Shown: one piece after another, positions 20,803 to 31,981 of the stretch
Position numbering within the stretch: the first letter of the stretch is position 1
How the letters are laid out: each line of letters opens with the position of its first letter
Origin: Fistulifera solaris
Lineage: Eukaryota; Bacillariophyta; Bacillariophyceae; Naviculales; Stauroneidaceae
NCBI GenBank assembly: GCA_030295235.1
Contig: AP026166.1
Coordinates: forward strand, 1 to 37,290
Length of the DNA: 37,290 nt
Reading direction: 5' to 3'
Program-made: the position numbers and the translations under genes
Notes under the pieces: model-generated
What the model was told of the DNA's origin: nothing
The model's database searches: none
What the model saw: the letters and a program-made list of their open reading frames with translations, nothing else

Positions 20803-22421
20803 TCAATTGCAGGAATCCACGACGCAGGACGTAACAGCTCGTGCCCAGTTACAAACGGATCGAGCGGCGTCAAAGAGAAGACCGCTCGCGCAATAAGTCG
20901 TCGACCCACTCAGTACGTTTCCATTCAAGCAACGATAAAATGCCTTGCATCCATCAAAGGCACGGTATCCGGAAAACCAGCTGGACAGCATTGACTAGGG
21001 CCAACTGGTGCAACAACGGGCGTGGGCACAGGAACCGGAACGGATACCGGCGTTGGAACTGGAACCGGAACGGATACCGGCGTTGGAACTGGAACTGGAG
21101 CATTGACCGGCGTTGGAACTGGAACTGGAGCATTGACTGGCGTGGGCACTGGAACTGGAGCATTGACCGGCGTTGGTACTGGAACTGGGGCATTGACCGG
21201 CGTTGGTACCGGAACAGGAGCATTGACCGGTGTCGGCGCAGGCACAGGAGCAACAGGCTGCGTCGGGCATTTGGCGAATTCGGTGCAAGCTCCGTCGGGG
21301 CCTCGACAGTAAGGTGGAGTACAATCGCACTGACAAGTAACTCCATTAAAGGTCCCAAAGAGGCATCCGTTGCTGCGGGCGCGAAGCATAGTCTCTGGTT
21401 GGGACAGCTTTGCACATATTGCGAAGCCAGGACGGGATTTTTCATCCACTGCAAGATCTCGTAGGATGTAACGAAAAGACATCATCATAGGTGTCCATGA
21501 TGCTCTGAATCCACGTAGCAAAAGCATCTCCGTTCGCTACTAGCCACGACGCATGAAAGAATAGTCCAAACGGAGCCCGATTCCCGTTGTAATGCTTGAG
21601 AAAGTTGGGATGGATTAGATTCGGGATGACTGTATTTGCTCCGTTAGGATTCGGATAATCCATGGGGATGACAGCTCGATTACTGCTGTCGTACAGAGAC
21701 CACATGGGTATCTCCCAGAGTCCTGGAGCGGGAGTAAGCTGGATTCCGGTTTCACCGTCTTAAATTGATTGATGTTTGCTTGCTCGAGTGTGAAAGGCCA
21801 CGTGTGATTTCCAAACAGATTTTCCGTATGATCGACCGGCCCGATCGAAGAATCGTAAAGAAAACCAAGTTGATGCAAATTCTGAAGAGTGCTGTCATTC
21901 CAGTTCAAAATGGAGTTCGAAAGCCTCTCTCTTCTCTTGGCACTCCACAACGTGTAGCTAGCCAGTCAACGGCTCCCTGAATCTGTGTCATATTCGGCAA
22001 TCCTATATGATTGAGAGTATGCGTCGCAATTTCGTGTCCACCCTGTCGCAGGCCTTGGACGTACTCGCATTTTGTGTTGGTTCCTTCGATTGAAACGTAG
22101 AAAGTCGCTTTCAAATGACATCCCGTATGAGGATCGTTCGTTCGAGCGATTTTCGAAAAAGAAAGGAAGCGTAAGGCGTCACAGAATCATCGAAAGTAAT
22201 TGATATAAGCTGCGGTGTGTCTTCAATCGGAATCACATCTTTGAAGGGTAGGCGGGAAAAGGAAAGAAGTCAACAACCTTTGATGGTAAAAAGATGAGAG
22301 AAAGACGATTGAAGGGAATCGTTTCGAAATGAAAACTCTTTCAATCGTTTACCTGTTGACTTTGAGCCCATTTGATCACGATAAAGAAGAAAACAAGACG
22401 TTTGATTATTGTCGTCGTCAT
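20803..22421 (-). CDS. Chitin-deacetylase-like enzyme with CBM14, frame-disrupted
   Basis: A secreted polysaccharide deacetylase that probably removes acetyl groups from chitin or a related polymer. Exon 1 starts at ATG 22421 and encodes a signal peptide ([19 protein letters not shown]). A 75-base GT-AG intron spans 22278-22352. The NodB-type domain shows motif 1 ISITFDDSV, motif 2 [10 protein letters not shown] and motif 3 RTPF, then IPMWSL and [15 protein letters not shown], which are typical of this family. A Cys-rich linker leads to about nine 10-residue Pro-Val repeats ([10 protein letters not shown] type). The C-terminus is a CBM14/peritrophin-A chitin-binding domain ([17 protein letters not shown]), ending at TGA 20803-20805. 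Metal-binding Asp and His residues are visible. Slips occur near 22255, 22180, 21925, 21750, 21460 and 20990. Chitin as the substrate is suggested by the CBM14 rather than shown. Confidence 0.85.
21010..21262. repeat. 30-base minisatellite encoding Pro-Val repeats
   Basis: About eight or nine copies of a 30-base unit (GGCGTTGGAACTGGAACTGG on the plus strand plus ten more bases) encode [10 protein letters not shown] or [10 protein letters not shown] on the minus strand inside the deacetylase gene. The unit contains no stop in several frames, so overlapping open stretches on both strands are by-products of the repeat. Copies differ at a few positions, so the array is not freshly expanded. Confidence 0.9.
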
Positions 22422-24330
22422 GAAAAGGTTAATGCTGCAAATGCGGCTTCTCGCTTGAAATGCACCGCATCAAATGCAAATGAGGCAAATGCAAAACGTC
22501 GAAATTCGAAATGAAGCAGCTCGTCCTCCCATTCCTCATTCTTCTTTCTCGGTCACCCTCGTGCTATCTACAAAGCACTCTCTAGAGTACTCTGCAGAAG
22601 GTTATCGGGTATACTTTGTATGCCAAAAGTGTACCGCAGCTGATGACAGTCAATCACGAGTTGATCTTCCTCTACTCTACTACGCCGATAGTCGATAGTA
22701 ATTAATTATGAGTTACTTGATGATTCCCAAACGTGCGCTGGTCTTTTCAATCCAAGCCGCTCTTGTTCCTGCAGCCACGCCAACCAGGGGATCATCATTA
22801 TTTAAGCCCTCCATTTGTTTGCTTGCGATAGACGAAACGAAAAATGGAAATTCAGTCGAATGTCAAAATTATATTCTGACTTGAGGAAATTAGAAATAAA
22901 TATTTTAGTGTTTGTGGTTTCGTGAAAAAAAAGAAAAGGGCAGCGGTGAATTGACAAGTTGACTGTTGGTAAATCTAAGATTTACGGAGTAGAATATGGA
23001 GTACGAAGTAAATGCTGGATACTCTAGAGAGTCTAGAGAGAAACTAGAAAACATTATTTTGAAGCATCATCGTTATTGCACAGCCAAACGTCCAGCAGTC
23101 CAGCAGTCCAGCGTCCAGCGTCAACTAGCCTAACCTATGGTAAAAAGTACAAGTACCAGGTAATATGCCAAGTGCAAGAGCCATAAACTCAACAAATGAA
23201 CTACAAGTATCTTGAAGCCTTGAAGCAGATCATGGCGCAACAAGCTACCAAACACAAGAAAGAGATGGACAGTAGTTGATGCTAATGACACGAAGGAGGA
23301 ATTATTCCTGCTTCATCCGTTCAAAAAATATGCTGGAGATGGAGAATGCTTTTGTCTCTATGCTATATGAGGGTATGAGCTTCAATTGTAGAAAGCTAGT
23401 CGCCGTGTATGCAGGATAGTTCCTAAGGGCTTCCAACCGCATCACGAGGAGATTTGATTGTAATTCCAGCCGAAAGTCGTTCCATTCGCATTAAAGTTTC
23501 TGTTTGTCCAGGTCCTTCGTGGGCGCAGCCTTGGTGGATAACTCGGAGCACGGAGTAATTCTCGTCAGGCCGCACAATCACAAATGACAAGCAACAATTA
23601 AACAATGCTATGCTTAAGTCCGAAATTCGGCACCAGAATCATAACTTTTCTTGATGATGTGAAACTACCGTCTGTTCTTTCTTCTACTATATAGTAGACT
23701 ACTTTGTATAGGTGGACGGGCGGACCTTTGCGGCGTTTTTGGTTCTTTGTTAGGGTTGAAAGGTGAAAGGCGAATGCCGAAACCGGAGTAATAATTAACG
23801 AGATTACAACTTAACTCTTCTACGTAATTACTACTCCGTAGTTACTACGCGCCACGCGCAATCCCGCTTCCGATTCTTACGGACAACAAAGGTTAGGAAC
23901 TAGGAACGGCCTATCGCAATCACAGAACACTGTGATGACAAATGTCAATATTTACGTAGAATTTCGAACTGCACTACCTGCAGGCCGCGCAAGCCGCAAG
24001 CGCAAACTTCCCAAGCCACGTCAGGAGCGGGACAAGTCGGTAGAAATTACACGAACGCAAGGCATTTAACATTATTCAACAAACAACAAATAAAAATATC
24101 AATCAATAAGTAAACACGTTGTCAATCGAGCAGTACCGGTACCGGTACCGAAAACCCAAATACCGAAACGGGAAAACTAAAACACCGAATGCAGGCACAC
24201 CAACATCCACATCCGTTGCTTTTTACATTTATGTTCCGACGAAACATCTCCTCAACAATAAACGTCGTCAGCATCTTTTTCCTCACGTTTTTGCTTTATT
24301 TTCTGCTAGCCCCTCGAAGGACAATACAAG
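22422..24330. other. Large intergenic region, no gene recognised
   Basis: The span separates two divergently transcribed genes. It contains a TCTAGA-type repeat run (23022-23040), CAGTCCAGCAGTCCAGC tandem repeats near 23096-23116, several ACGGAGTA/TACTCCGT motifs (about 22984, 23551 and 23835) and a GTACCG microsatellite at 24133-24150. A stretch near 23198-23278 (MNYKYLEALKQIMAQQ) looks faintly coding and may be a transposon relic, but no family can be assigned. Confidence 0.5.
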
Positions 24331-25047
24331 ATGATGGTAAAGTCCTGCAATGCCAGTTCCAGTTTTCTGGATAAGTATCCTATACTTCTTCCAAGTACGA
24401 TGATGGATGTCGATAATGGTACGAGATCACTGGGGCATCCGCCGATTCGCTCATACCCAAATAACCTACAAAGTGGTTCGTCGACTACAACAGAACAAAA
24501 CGCAGCAGCTCGGGAAGGAAACACTGTTGAGAGCTTGCCATTCTTTTCGACATCTACGTGTCAACCGTCAGTCATCGAACAACAGAAAATTTCATACAAC
24601 GCGCACGACCTGAACCAATTTTCTATCCTTTCTGCCTTATCGGAAGCACAATATGTGCCCAAGTCACAACTCCAGACTCCACTACATCAAGTTGGGGCGT
24701 TGGAGGAGCAAGCCATATGTTTGCCTCCCACTGTCGATGATGTTGTTTGCTCGCGCGGAAAGCGATATTTTCGCCATCCCGGCAACCAGCGCTTTCGGCG
24801 GATCATACAAGAATCTGTCCAGGAATACATCGACGCGGAGACAAGAATGGATAAATCCATTGTAATCGACTCTATCATTGAATCTGTCCGAGCGCAAGAC
24901 AGCTCTCGGCTTGTCCGTTTCATGAAACACCAAAGTAGGTCTAACACATGGACTGAGTTGCCATTGGAAGAAATTCGAGATAAAGTTAGCCACGCCCTCC
25001 GTGATGCCGTAAATGGAATGGTTAGAAAGAAAGGTCCTGGTCATTGA
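24331..25047 (+). CDS. DUF6824-domain protein
   Basis: The 238-residue frame is uninterrupted and ends with TGA at 25045-25047. The C-terminal half (about residues 134-228) matches the DUF6824 pattern common in diatoms: DVVCSRGKRYFRHPGNQRF, then a helix ending YIDAE, SIVIDSIIESVR, then F-x5-S-x2-W-x-EL and IRDKVSHALRDAV. The N-terminal half is Ser/Thr/Gln-rich and probably disordered. The start is one of several nearby Met codons (24331, 24334 and others), so the first residues are uncertain. The family's molecular role is not established. The gene converges on eS25, whose stop lies 240 bases downstream. Confidence 0.88.
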   Translation: MMVKSCNASSSFLDKYPILLPSTMMDVDNGTRSLGHPPIRSYPNNLQSGSSTTTEQNAAAREGNTVESLPFFSTSTCQPSVIEQQKISYNAHDLNQFSILSALSEAQYVPKSQLQTPLHQVGALEEQAICLPPTVDDVVCSRGKRYFRHPGNQRFRRIIQESVQEYIDAETRMDKSIVIDSIIESVRAQDSSRLVRFMKHQSRSNTWTELPLEEIRDKVSHALRDAVNGMVRKKGPGH

Positions 25048-25287
25048 TTTCCTTAAAAACATTTTGAATGGCTTACGTTCTCCTTCTTTGTAACAGTAAC
25101 GATTAGGTCCGTCGTAGTGCTTGCATGTTAACTGAAGATTGTTTAAAAAGGGATAACTTTCGTTATCCGATAAATAGACAAACACATTCAGAAAGAGGAA
25201 GGCGACTCCTCGATAACAAAAATCAGTCAAAACCTTAGCGGACGAAATAAGAAGGGGCGCTATTATTATCTGGTTTTGGTAATTAAT

Positions 25288-25777
25288 TTACTCGTCATCT
25301 TCAGCAACGTTGCGTGTGTAAATTTGCTGTGCTCGAGACAACAAAACGGGGCGGATTTTTCCTTCCTCAGCCAAGTCACGCAGAGCTCGTCGAGCCAAAC
25401 CTCCGTTCACCTTCAGTTTTCAACAACAGCAGATACTGTGATAAGTTTCATCTTAGGAACTTCCTCATGTAAGCGATCGAATTGCTCCTTTGACAGTAGA
25501 ACTTTGTTGTCTACCTTATCACGGGCTTTTCCCTTGGACCACTTCTTTTCTTTCCTTACCACCGGCCATGGCGGCGGCCATTTTGTTCTTTCGATTTCTG
25601 CTGGACTTTCGGCGGCTACGGTAAAACAGAACGAGAAGACGATAACATTAGAACGTAGTATAACATGAGGAGACAAATTCGAAAGACAAGAAGCGTTTCT
25701 CGTCAGTATATTGATAGCTTCCACTGTCTCAGAAGGTCGTAAGCTTTCTACAATTCAAGCCTTTCAACACTCACCAT
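25288..25777 (-). CDS. RPS25: 40S ribosomal protein eS25
   Basis: A small-subunit ribosomal protein. Exon 1 is only the ATG (25775-25777), followed by GTGAGT and a 159-base intron (25616-25774, ending CCGTAG). Exon 2 opens with PPKVQQKSKEQ, giving the MPPK start typical of eS25. The conserved core follows: KWSKGKARDKVDNKVLL, FDRLHEEVPKMKLIT, VSAVVEKLKVNGGLARRALR and SRAQQIYTRN, ending EDDE and TAA at 25288-25290. Three homopolymer slips (about 25582, 25545 and 25425), each one A too short, must be allowed. The length near 110 residues fits the family. The intron directly after the start codon is supported by the MPPK join and good splice signals. Confidence 0.92.
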
Positions 25778-26145
25778 GGTAAAGAAACTTTGTTAATGGA
25801 TCAATAAACCACAATCGTTTTGAACACAAGAACGATAGATGTTGCGCGTTGCGTAGCTGCAAAGGAAGAGAACGTGAAAAATCAACCTAAGTAAGGCGGT
25901 ACGCGGTAATAAGCCTTGACTGATTTTTCAGTCACTAGTAGCGCGTCATTTATGAAGGTATAACGCTTCGTTTTCCGTTGAAAAGAGGCCCGAACATGGA
26001 CGAAAAATGACGAACGTAGTCAGCGCCTAGATCATCATCAAGCATCACCCGAGACATCACGTGTGATGTCGATTCTGGCACTCTAGACTCTAGATATCGT
26101 TTTATGATAGTTTGATGGAAAAGCTATATACGTAAAATTAATCTC
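25778..26145. other. Region between eS25 and HSF genes
   Basis: The span holds the eS25 5' region and the HSF 3' region. No gene is recognised. A TCTAGA pair lies at 26081-26094. Confidence 0.45.
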
Positions 26146-27279
26146 TTATTTGATTGAGGGCTCATTCGAGTAGTTTCTCCAAAGATATCCTAATTGAGCG
26201 TCGTCTTGAATGTCTGGCTCCACCGAAGCAGTAGGATCCCAATCTTGCACAAACTCCGATATGTTCGACTCAGAGAAGACGTCCATGAAGAGTTCATCCA
26301 CTGCCTCATCGAATACACGATCCGTCAAACGGCCGTACTCTACTTCGGGTCTACTAGCCTCAAATAGCATGTTCATAGGAGAGCTTCATACTGTTGCAGT
26401 GGCATAGGATCAAACATTTCTTGCTGAGATTGATACAATATCGGTTGCTGATAGCCTCCGTCCGTTCCATACGAACCCTCTTCATCCGAATGTTGAGGTG
26501 TGACTCGAACAGGAGCCATGGTGTAAAAGTCAGGTTCGTTTTCGGGAGAAGATGCAGCTTTGAACATCGTTCCCTTGACTTTCGTGCGCTGCATTCGCGA
26601 GCAAAGATTAACTTTTCCTCGAAGAAAAGTTCGTGGTAATAACCACCAGCATCAGGCCCTCGTGTCAGTCGAGAGAATCCGTACTGAAGGCAAAACGTGT
26701 AAGCTCGTGCGCGTTACAAAATGGAAAAGAGAAGGATAGAGACACTTACCAAATTGAGCTGTTCTGAAAGCTCGTCAACTTGGATTGACGAAAGTAACGC
26801 GGCATTACGTATTCAACAAATTCTTGGGGTTATGTATGACGAAGCATCTACCGTGCGACTGCCAGGAGATAATGAGAGAGTCCATCAGCTTCTACCTGGT
26901 CAAGGACGGCGTGAAGCTTATTCGAAATGGGACCGCACACTTCCGCGATGGCGTTCATGCTCTTCTTCTACAAAATAGTCATCATCATTTGCGTGATCGT
27001 GATAGTTGTGAATCACAAAGTGCCTATCGTGCATCTTTGCTGTCTTGCCCGGTTTCTGGGGCTTGCGGCGGCGTTTCGGGCGCGACTTTTCAACATTTGG
27101 CTGGTAGCAGGATTCAACTCGCTGCTGCGGATAATCCGAGGACTTTTGAACACCAGTAGGAACAGTTGAAGGAATCCTCCGGCAAGGAGACGCTGGGCTA
27201 ATGGTCCTGCATTGAGGACCTGATCTTGGGTCAAAGAGATTGCTGGAACACGACGGTGGGTTGTATTGGTGACGCACAT
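26146..27279 (-). CDS. Heat-shock-factor-type transcription factor
   Basis: The HSF DNA-binding domain recognises GAA-type heat-shock elements in the nucleus. The start is ATG 27279 (MCVTNTTHRRVP). The N-terminal region includes QVLNAGPLAQRLLAGG, a basic cluster RPKRRRKPQKPGK and an H/D-rich stretch. The DNA-binding domain spans about 26618-26915 in pieces: HAVLDQVEADGLSH, HGRCF, EFVEYVMPRYFRQSKLTSFQ, then QLNL joined across a 66-base GT-AG intron (26684-26749) to YGFSRLTRGPDAGGYYHELF. The intron falls inside the recognition region. After the domain come LCSRMQRTKVKG and an acidic, Gln-rich tail (DEAVDELFMDVF). Slips lie near 27165, 26920, 26870, 26840, 26765, 26620 and 26380. Diatoms have very large HSF families, so orthology cannot be stated. 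No clear HR-A/B coiled coil is visible. Confidence 0.9.
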
Positions 27280-29015
27280 GGTCAAAGTTTGTGGTTGATT
27301 TGAAGCGAAATAGAAACTATGGCGTCTATCGAGGGAATTCGCTGTCGACCTCTACGAAATCACGTTCAAACCACTACGGCCTTTTACGTGATAGAACGCG
27401 CTCGTTCCACAATCTTGCCAATACAAGAGCTCTGGAACGGCAAAACGGGGAGATGGTCGACTGTCTAGTTTGATGTACATTTCAGAAGTTTTTCGGCCTT
27501 ACTCGGGCAAAATAGTCATGGCAAATACACTTTATAGTATAGCATCCATGGTCTTTCTGAGAGAACAACACAAATGCGAACTTCAAGCTAACCAATCAAA
27601 GGGACATTTATACTCTATTGTATCGGGGAAAATTTCTTCCTCACTCCGGACAGGTGGCAGTTCCTTCGAATTCTTCATCATTCTTCATTAATATGGTTGT
27701 GTATGCGGCCAAATGCCTAATGCCAACAACAACTTTCGGTTGTCACTGGTCTAACAAGAAAACGCAATTAATACCGTCAAAGGAAAATAGAGTACGTGTA
27801 CAGTGCCGTACGAAGCATGTCTCTTCGCTTAACAGCGGCTCACCACTCACCACTCACCACTTACCATCAACCCTCAACCAAAAATATCAACCGCATTGGT
27901 ACCCAGCCTTTGAATAAAATTAATCGCTACATAGTCACACCGTTACACACACTCAACCGTCACTGTTAATCACCCATCACCCATCACCCATCACCCATGC
28001 TATCCTATTACGAAACCGTTAAATTTGCCTTGTTGTGGACACAACGTAGAATCTTGTACTAGGAGGCAGAATTTTAACGTCTTCCCAGGGATGCTCGTTC
28101 GTCGCTACCTGGTACAGTACACGCGCTATTCTTTTGTCGAGTCATTTTGACATACCGGTACGGTTTTACGGTACGGTACCAGTACCGGTATCTGAAACAC
28201 ACGATGTTAGAATCTTCTCGACGATTTTATTCACTGCCTTCGTACGTTTAGAGCTGTTTCGTTCACTCATCGCATTCAAAATTTCTCTTTGTATTTGTAG
28301 CTCGTAACTTATGATACATTTGGTTCAAGAATACGGACTTTGTAATGTACTGCCATTGCCGCAACTGTCAACTTCATTTAATTGACACGATTGCTTACTT
28401 GGCCGACTGTGTGAAAACACATGCAATGAAAAATGCTAGACCTGCTTGTGAACAACTCTGAAGTCCAATCGTCGAATCTACCTTTGCTTGAGATAGCGGG
28501 TTTTACAATTTAAAGACTATTTTCGACGTCGCTTGGTCAGAGTACCTGTAGGGCACAGGCTGTTCATCCATTGCAAGCTTGACAGTATTCTTTAGGAAGA
28601 GCTTCAGGTAATGCAAGAAACCGCGCGTAGTCTAAACTATTTGAATCATAATCGGGCGTGCCATTAAACAATAAATTATGACTCGTGACTGAAATTTGAA
28701 AGCCAGTTGATTCAATAGTAGTCTAAAACATTTACTTTTGATGTCGCAGCGGAGTATTACATCTATATTTTGATCATTGCTAAGACACCGTCCTTACTAC
28801 AAAGTAGTTTGTATAACCTCGAATGCAGGCTTGCGTGTCGGAAATGAAATGAGGAACCGAGCCGTTTCGGCGATGCTGTGCGCTATACAAGGTACAGTAC
28901 CTCTTGAAGGATGAGAATGAATGCAAAACAGGCAAGTGTTGTTTGCCTTTGCGGAGCAGTCATTCTTGCTGTCTTTAAGCCTTTCTTTCGTTTTATAAAA
29001 AATTTTCAAGTAAAC
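27280..29015. other. Large divergent intergenic region
   Basis: The span lies between the HSF (minus) and tepsin (plus) starts. It contains CACTCACCACTCACCAC repeats (about 27841-27860), CACCCATCACCCATCACC repeats (about 27970-27998) and a GGTACC/ACCGGT-rich segment (28153-28190). No coding region is recognised. Confidence 0.5.
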
Positions 29016-31294
29016 ATGGACCGCGGTATGCTAGCACGTGCTACGGAAGGCACCGACGCCCCAACGCCCGGCTATTTATACATTGATTTGACCAAAGCTG
29101 CCTCTTCGAATCCCATGGCTTGTCAGGAAATAGCTCGCTATTTGTCGAATCGTTTGCAATCGAAACAAAATCCCAATGTTAAAGCGAAATGCTGCAAAGT
29201 TATTGCGAAATTAGCCGACGGCGTCCCGCGTAATCAAGTTTCGTTGTGAAGTCGCACAAGATCCTTCGGCCATCACTGCTATTAAAGAAGCTATGAATTT
29301 CCGCGGGCCGATGGATCCTGTGCGAGGAGACGAACCCAATGCTAGAGTTCGACAAGCTGCGAAAGAAGCGCTTGATGCGGTTTACCGAGAAGCGCCGTCA
29401 GTGGAAACGTCTGCAGTCACCAGTGGAAGTTACGGGCCTTCACCGCATGATGTCGGAGGATACAGTAGCAGCAGTGCGGCATATCCGGGAGGACGACGAA
29501 TGGAAGGTGTCGGCAACCCCATGTTCAGCGACCCTCGTAACGATCCTCGCTACAACGGAACCCAGCCTAGTTCTTTCAAAGAAGCCGTGCGTGAAGCCGG
29601 TGATGTGTTGGTGGGCATGATCAAAGATCCACTTGCGAGAAACATTCCATCGGCGCCGCAAGTACATCATGTGCCTCGCCAGGGACACTCGGGTGACTTG
29701 CCTGGATATAATCGTTCGCAGGTAAGTGTGAGAAGAATGGAGAGGTCTTCGTTTGTTATATTCCGATCCATCTTACATTTATCAACCTATTCTTTGTCAC
29801 TGTAACAGACTTACGGACGGCCACCTCCGGAGCATCGGAGTTGAGTCGTCAAACTGGTGGACAATGGACTATGGCGTCGAATCGTGGTCCGCGCTATCAA
29901 CACTGAAGCATCTGCATATTCACGAAGTGCGAACTCGGGAGCTGTCGGTGGATCGTGGGGAAGCGCTTCTGTTCAGCACTCAATGCCCACCGTTACAATT
30001 AACCACAGCACCCCTCTTCCTCATACACGATGTCTCCTACTGCACAAGCAGCGGTATCAGACGGCTCTTACGAAACCAATTTGATAATGGAGCTCTGCCC
30101 GCCGGGTGGTTTAAAACCCGTCCCGCCGCCGGAAAAATTGGCTGAGTTTTCGAGAAATTTGCCCTCTTTGAATGCTGACTTAATTTGCCCGGCTGTATTA
30201 GACTGTTTGGAAGAGGGACAACCCTGGATTATTCGTGCCAAAGCGCTTTGTGTCATGGAAGCGTGTATTCAGCACGGGACACTCTTGACGACCGGCCAAA
30301 ATCCGTACCGTGACTTCTTCCACGCTTGCCGTGAAGAGATTATTCCCTCAGTCAACATCCTCGTGCTGCTATTCACGATCCTGCACGTAGGGTGCTACAA
30401 ATACTCGGTTTACAAGTAGATACAACTCCTACGACTCCGGTGAGCCCTCCCATCGGGTCTGTACCGGTGAATTTGCTGGACTTCGATCAAGGTCCAGAGC
30501 CAGAGGCCACATTAATGGCGGCATCTCCTGCAGCGAACTTGTTTGGTGGGATGCAAGTAAAGGAACCCGTTCCAGCTCCCGCTGCAGCTCCACCGGTACC
30601 GGATGCTACCGACTTGTTAGGTGGGTTCGAGGATAGCGCCCCGTTCCTGTTTCACAACCTGCGGCTCCTAGTCTGTTGGACGGGTTTTCACGCCAATACT
30701 CAAGCCACGGTAGCTTCCACTTCGAGTATGTTTGCGCAAATGAATCTTAAGGAGAATGACACTAAACGTGGTGCCCCAGTTGCAATTAATGAAGGCATAG
30801 AAGATCTTTTAGGCTCTGGAACGAACGACGCAACAACAACGACAGCAAGCACTACGGTTAATGGCTCTGCATTTAGTTTCATTAACAAGGAGAACACATT
30901 GTCGGATTTGGCGAAGAAGGAAGAGGTAGTTTCACCGACGAATACGACTAGTACCGTAAACAACGCTGGCACCATTCCTGTATTTGACCCGCTTCAAAAT
31001 GTGACTCCGCAAACCGCGCAGCGTAAAATTATGAGTTTATCGACGGAACAAATGCAAGCCATGGCCTACCAACAAAATATGTGGATGCAACAACAGCAAC
31101 AGATGCAGATGGCTCTTCTTTGCAACAGCAACGTGGCGCCTTGCCTCCTGGAATGGTTCTTCCTTTCCTGGCATGGCTCCGCCGGTCATGAAACCGGTGA
31201 CTACCGCCGACGCACGTCCTGTCCAGAAAGATGACAAAAGTTCGACTTTGTCCTAGATGCGATGAAAACTGCAGGTAGTGGTCCCAAGACGTAA
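29016..31294 (+). CDS. TEPSIN: Tepsin-like AP-4 accessory protein (ENTH/VHS), frame-disrupted
   Basis: Tepsin is a partner of the AP-4 adaptor on trans-Golgi-derived vesicles. The start MDRGMLARAT (29016) opens an ENTH-like domain (to about 29390) with TPGYLYIDL, NVKAKCCKVI, FRGPMDPVRGDEPNARVRQAAK. A Gly/Ser-rich linker contains an 87-base GT-AG intron (29722-29808). A second VHS-like helical domain (about 30060-30415) includes KLAEFSRNLPSLNADLICP, WIIRAKALCVMEACIQHG and VLQILGLQ. The tail is disordered. It carries LFGGMQV (30539-30559), which fits the beta4-ear motif LFxG[ML]x[LV], and SAFSFIN (30866-30886), which fits the epsilon-ear motif S[AV]F[SA]FLN apart from I for L. A Gln/Met-rich stretch precedes the end, FDFVLDAMKTAGSG and TAA at 31292-31294. 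A GTAAGT at the stop could instead be a splice donor. Slips occur near 29243, 29830, 30020, 30350, 30640 and 31125. Confidence 0.82.
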
Positions 31295-31492
31295 GTTATA
31301 ATAAATGATGGTATGCTTATCAGTGCACGAACTGCTCTTGGGTATAGAAATAATGTGATACAACCGTATACTAAAGAGTGATTCCCATGGCCACAAAGTT
31401 AAAGTCGTTCTTCCTAGATTTGTGAGGTAGTAGTGCTAGTCAAATGTCCACTTTTCGTACCAAGTCCAAGACAGAATACTGGTCGGTGATCC

Positions 31493-31699
31493 ATGGGTGA
31501 TCGGCGACAAAAGATACCTGTCGTTTTAGATTTACAGTGCATGAACTTGAAAAAACATTATTTTCTGCATTACGATGAACTGGTGCACAGTAGATTAGAG
31601 AAGCTACGGCTCCCCTCTGACGATAAGTTTCCCTACGAGAGCTACGTGAAATTTACAGAGACTCTAAACGATGCATCTTTCAATCTTCTTACGCATTGA
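31493..31699 (+). CDS. Small hypothetical ORF, 68 residues
   Basis: An uninterrupted frame (MGDRRQKIPVVLDLQC to FNLLTH) lies between the tepsin-like gene and the next membrane protein. Its composition is protein-like (charged, with Leu and Tyr), but no domain is recognised. A neighbouring frame upstream (from MSTFRTKSK near 31444) might join it if a base is missing. It may be a short real gene, part of a broken one, or chance. Confidence 0.3.
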   Translation: MGDRRQKIPVVLDLQCMNLKKHYFLHYDELVHSRLEKLRLPSDDKFPYESYVKFTETLNDASFNLLTH

Positions 31700-31981
31700 A
31701 ATCAATTTTTGTTTACTAACGCCACCTGTAGCCAATAGTAGACCCTAATTTCCACGCAATGCATCGCGCATCGAACTGTTTTGAGAACTGTGACAAATTG
31801 TGTGTTGCTAAGACACGAAGACGGATCGCCGGGTGTCCGTTGAATAATCGCAAAATAAAGATCGATTAATTGTGAAGCAACGGTAGCGATTTGATCGAAC
31901 GAACAAGAAATCGTATCCTTCTAATCGTTTTCGTGTTTTTTGTGTCATGACTGTAAGACACCGTCATACTTCAAAGATTCG

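Noticed and set aside
21022-21312. Plus-strand open frame of Gly-Thr repeats, and extra minus-strand frames over the same array
   Set aside because: They are stop-free only because the 30-base minisatellite has no stop codon in several frames. The real protein is the minus-strand Pro-Val linker of the deacetylase.
27841-27998. CACTCACC and CACCCATC short tandem repeats as a CRISPR-like or regulatory array
   Set aside because: They are simple microsatellites with no spacers or conserved unit length.
28911-29015. Upstream in-frame extension of the tepsin-like protein with a hydrophobic segment
   Set aside because: Family members start directly with MDR-x-LL-type residues before the ENTH domain, and the extension lies in AT-rich leader sequence.
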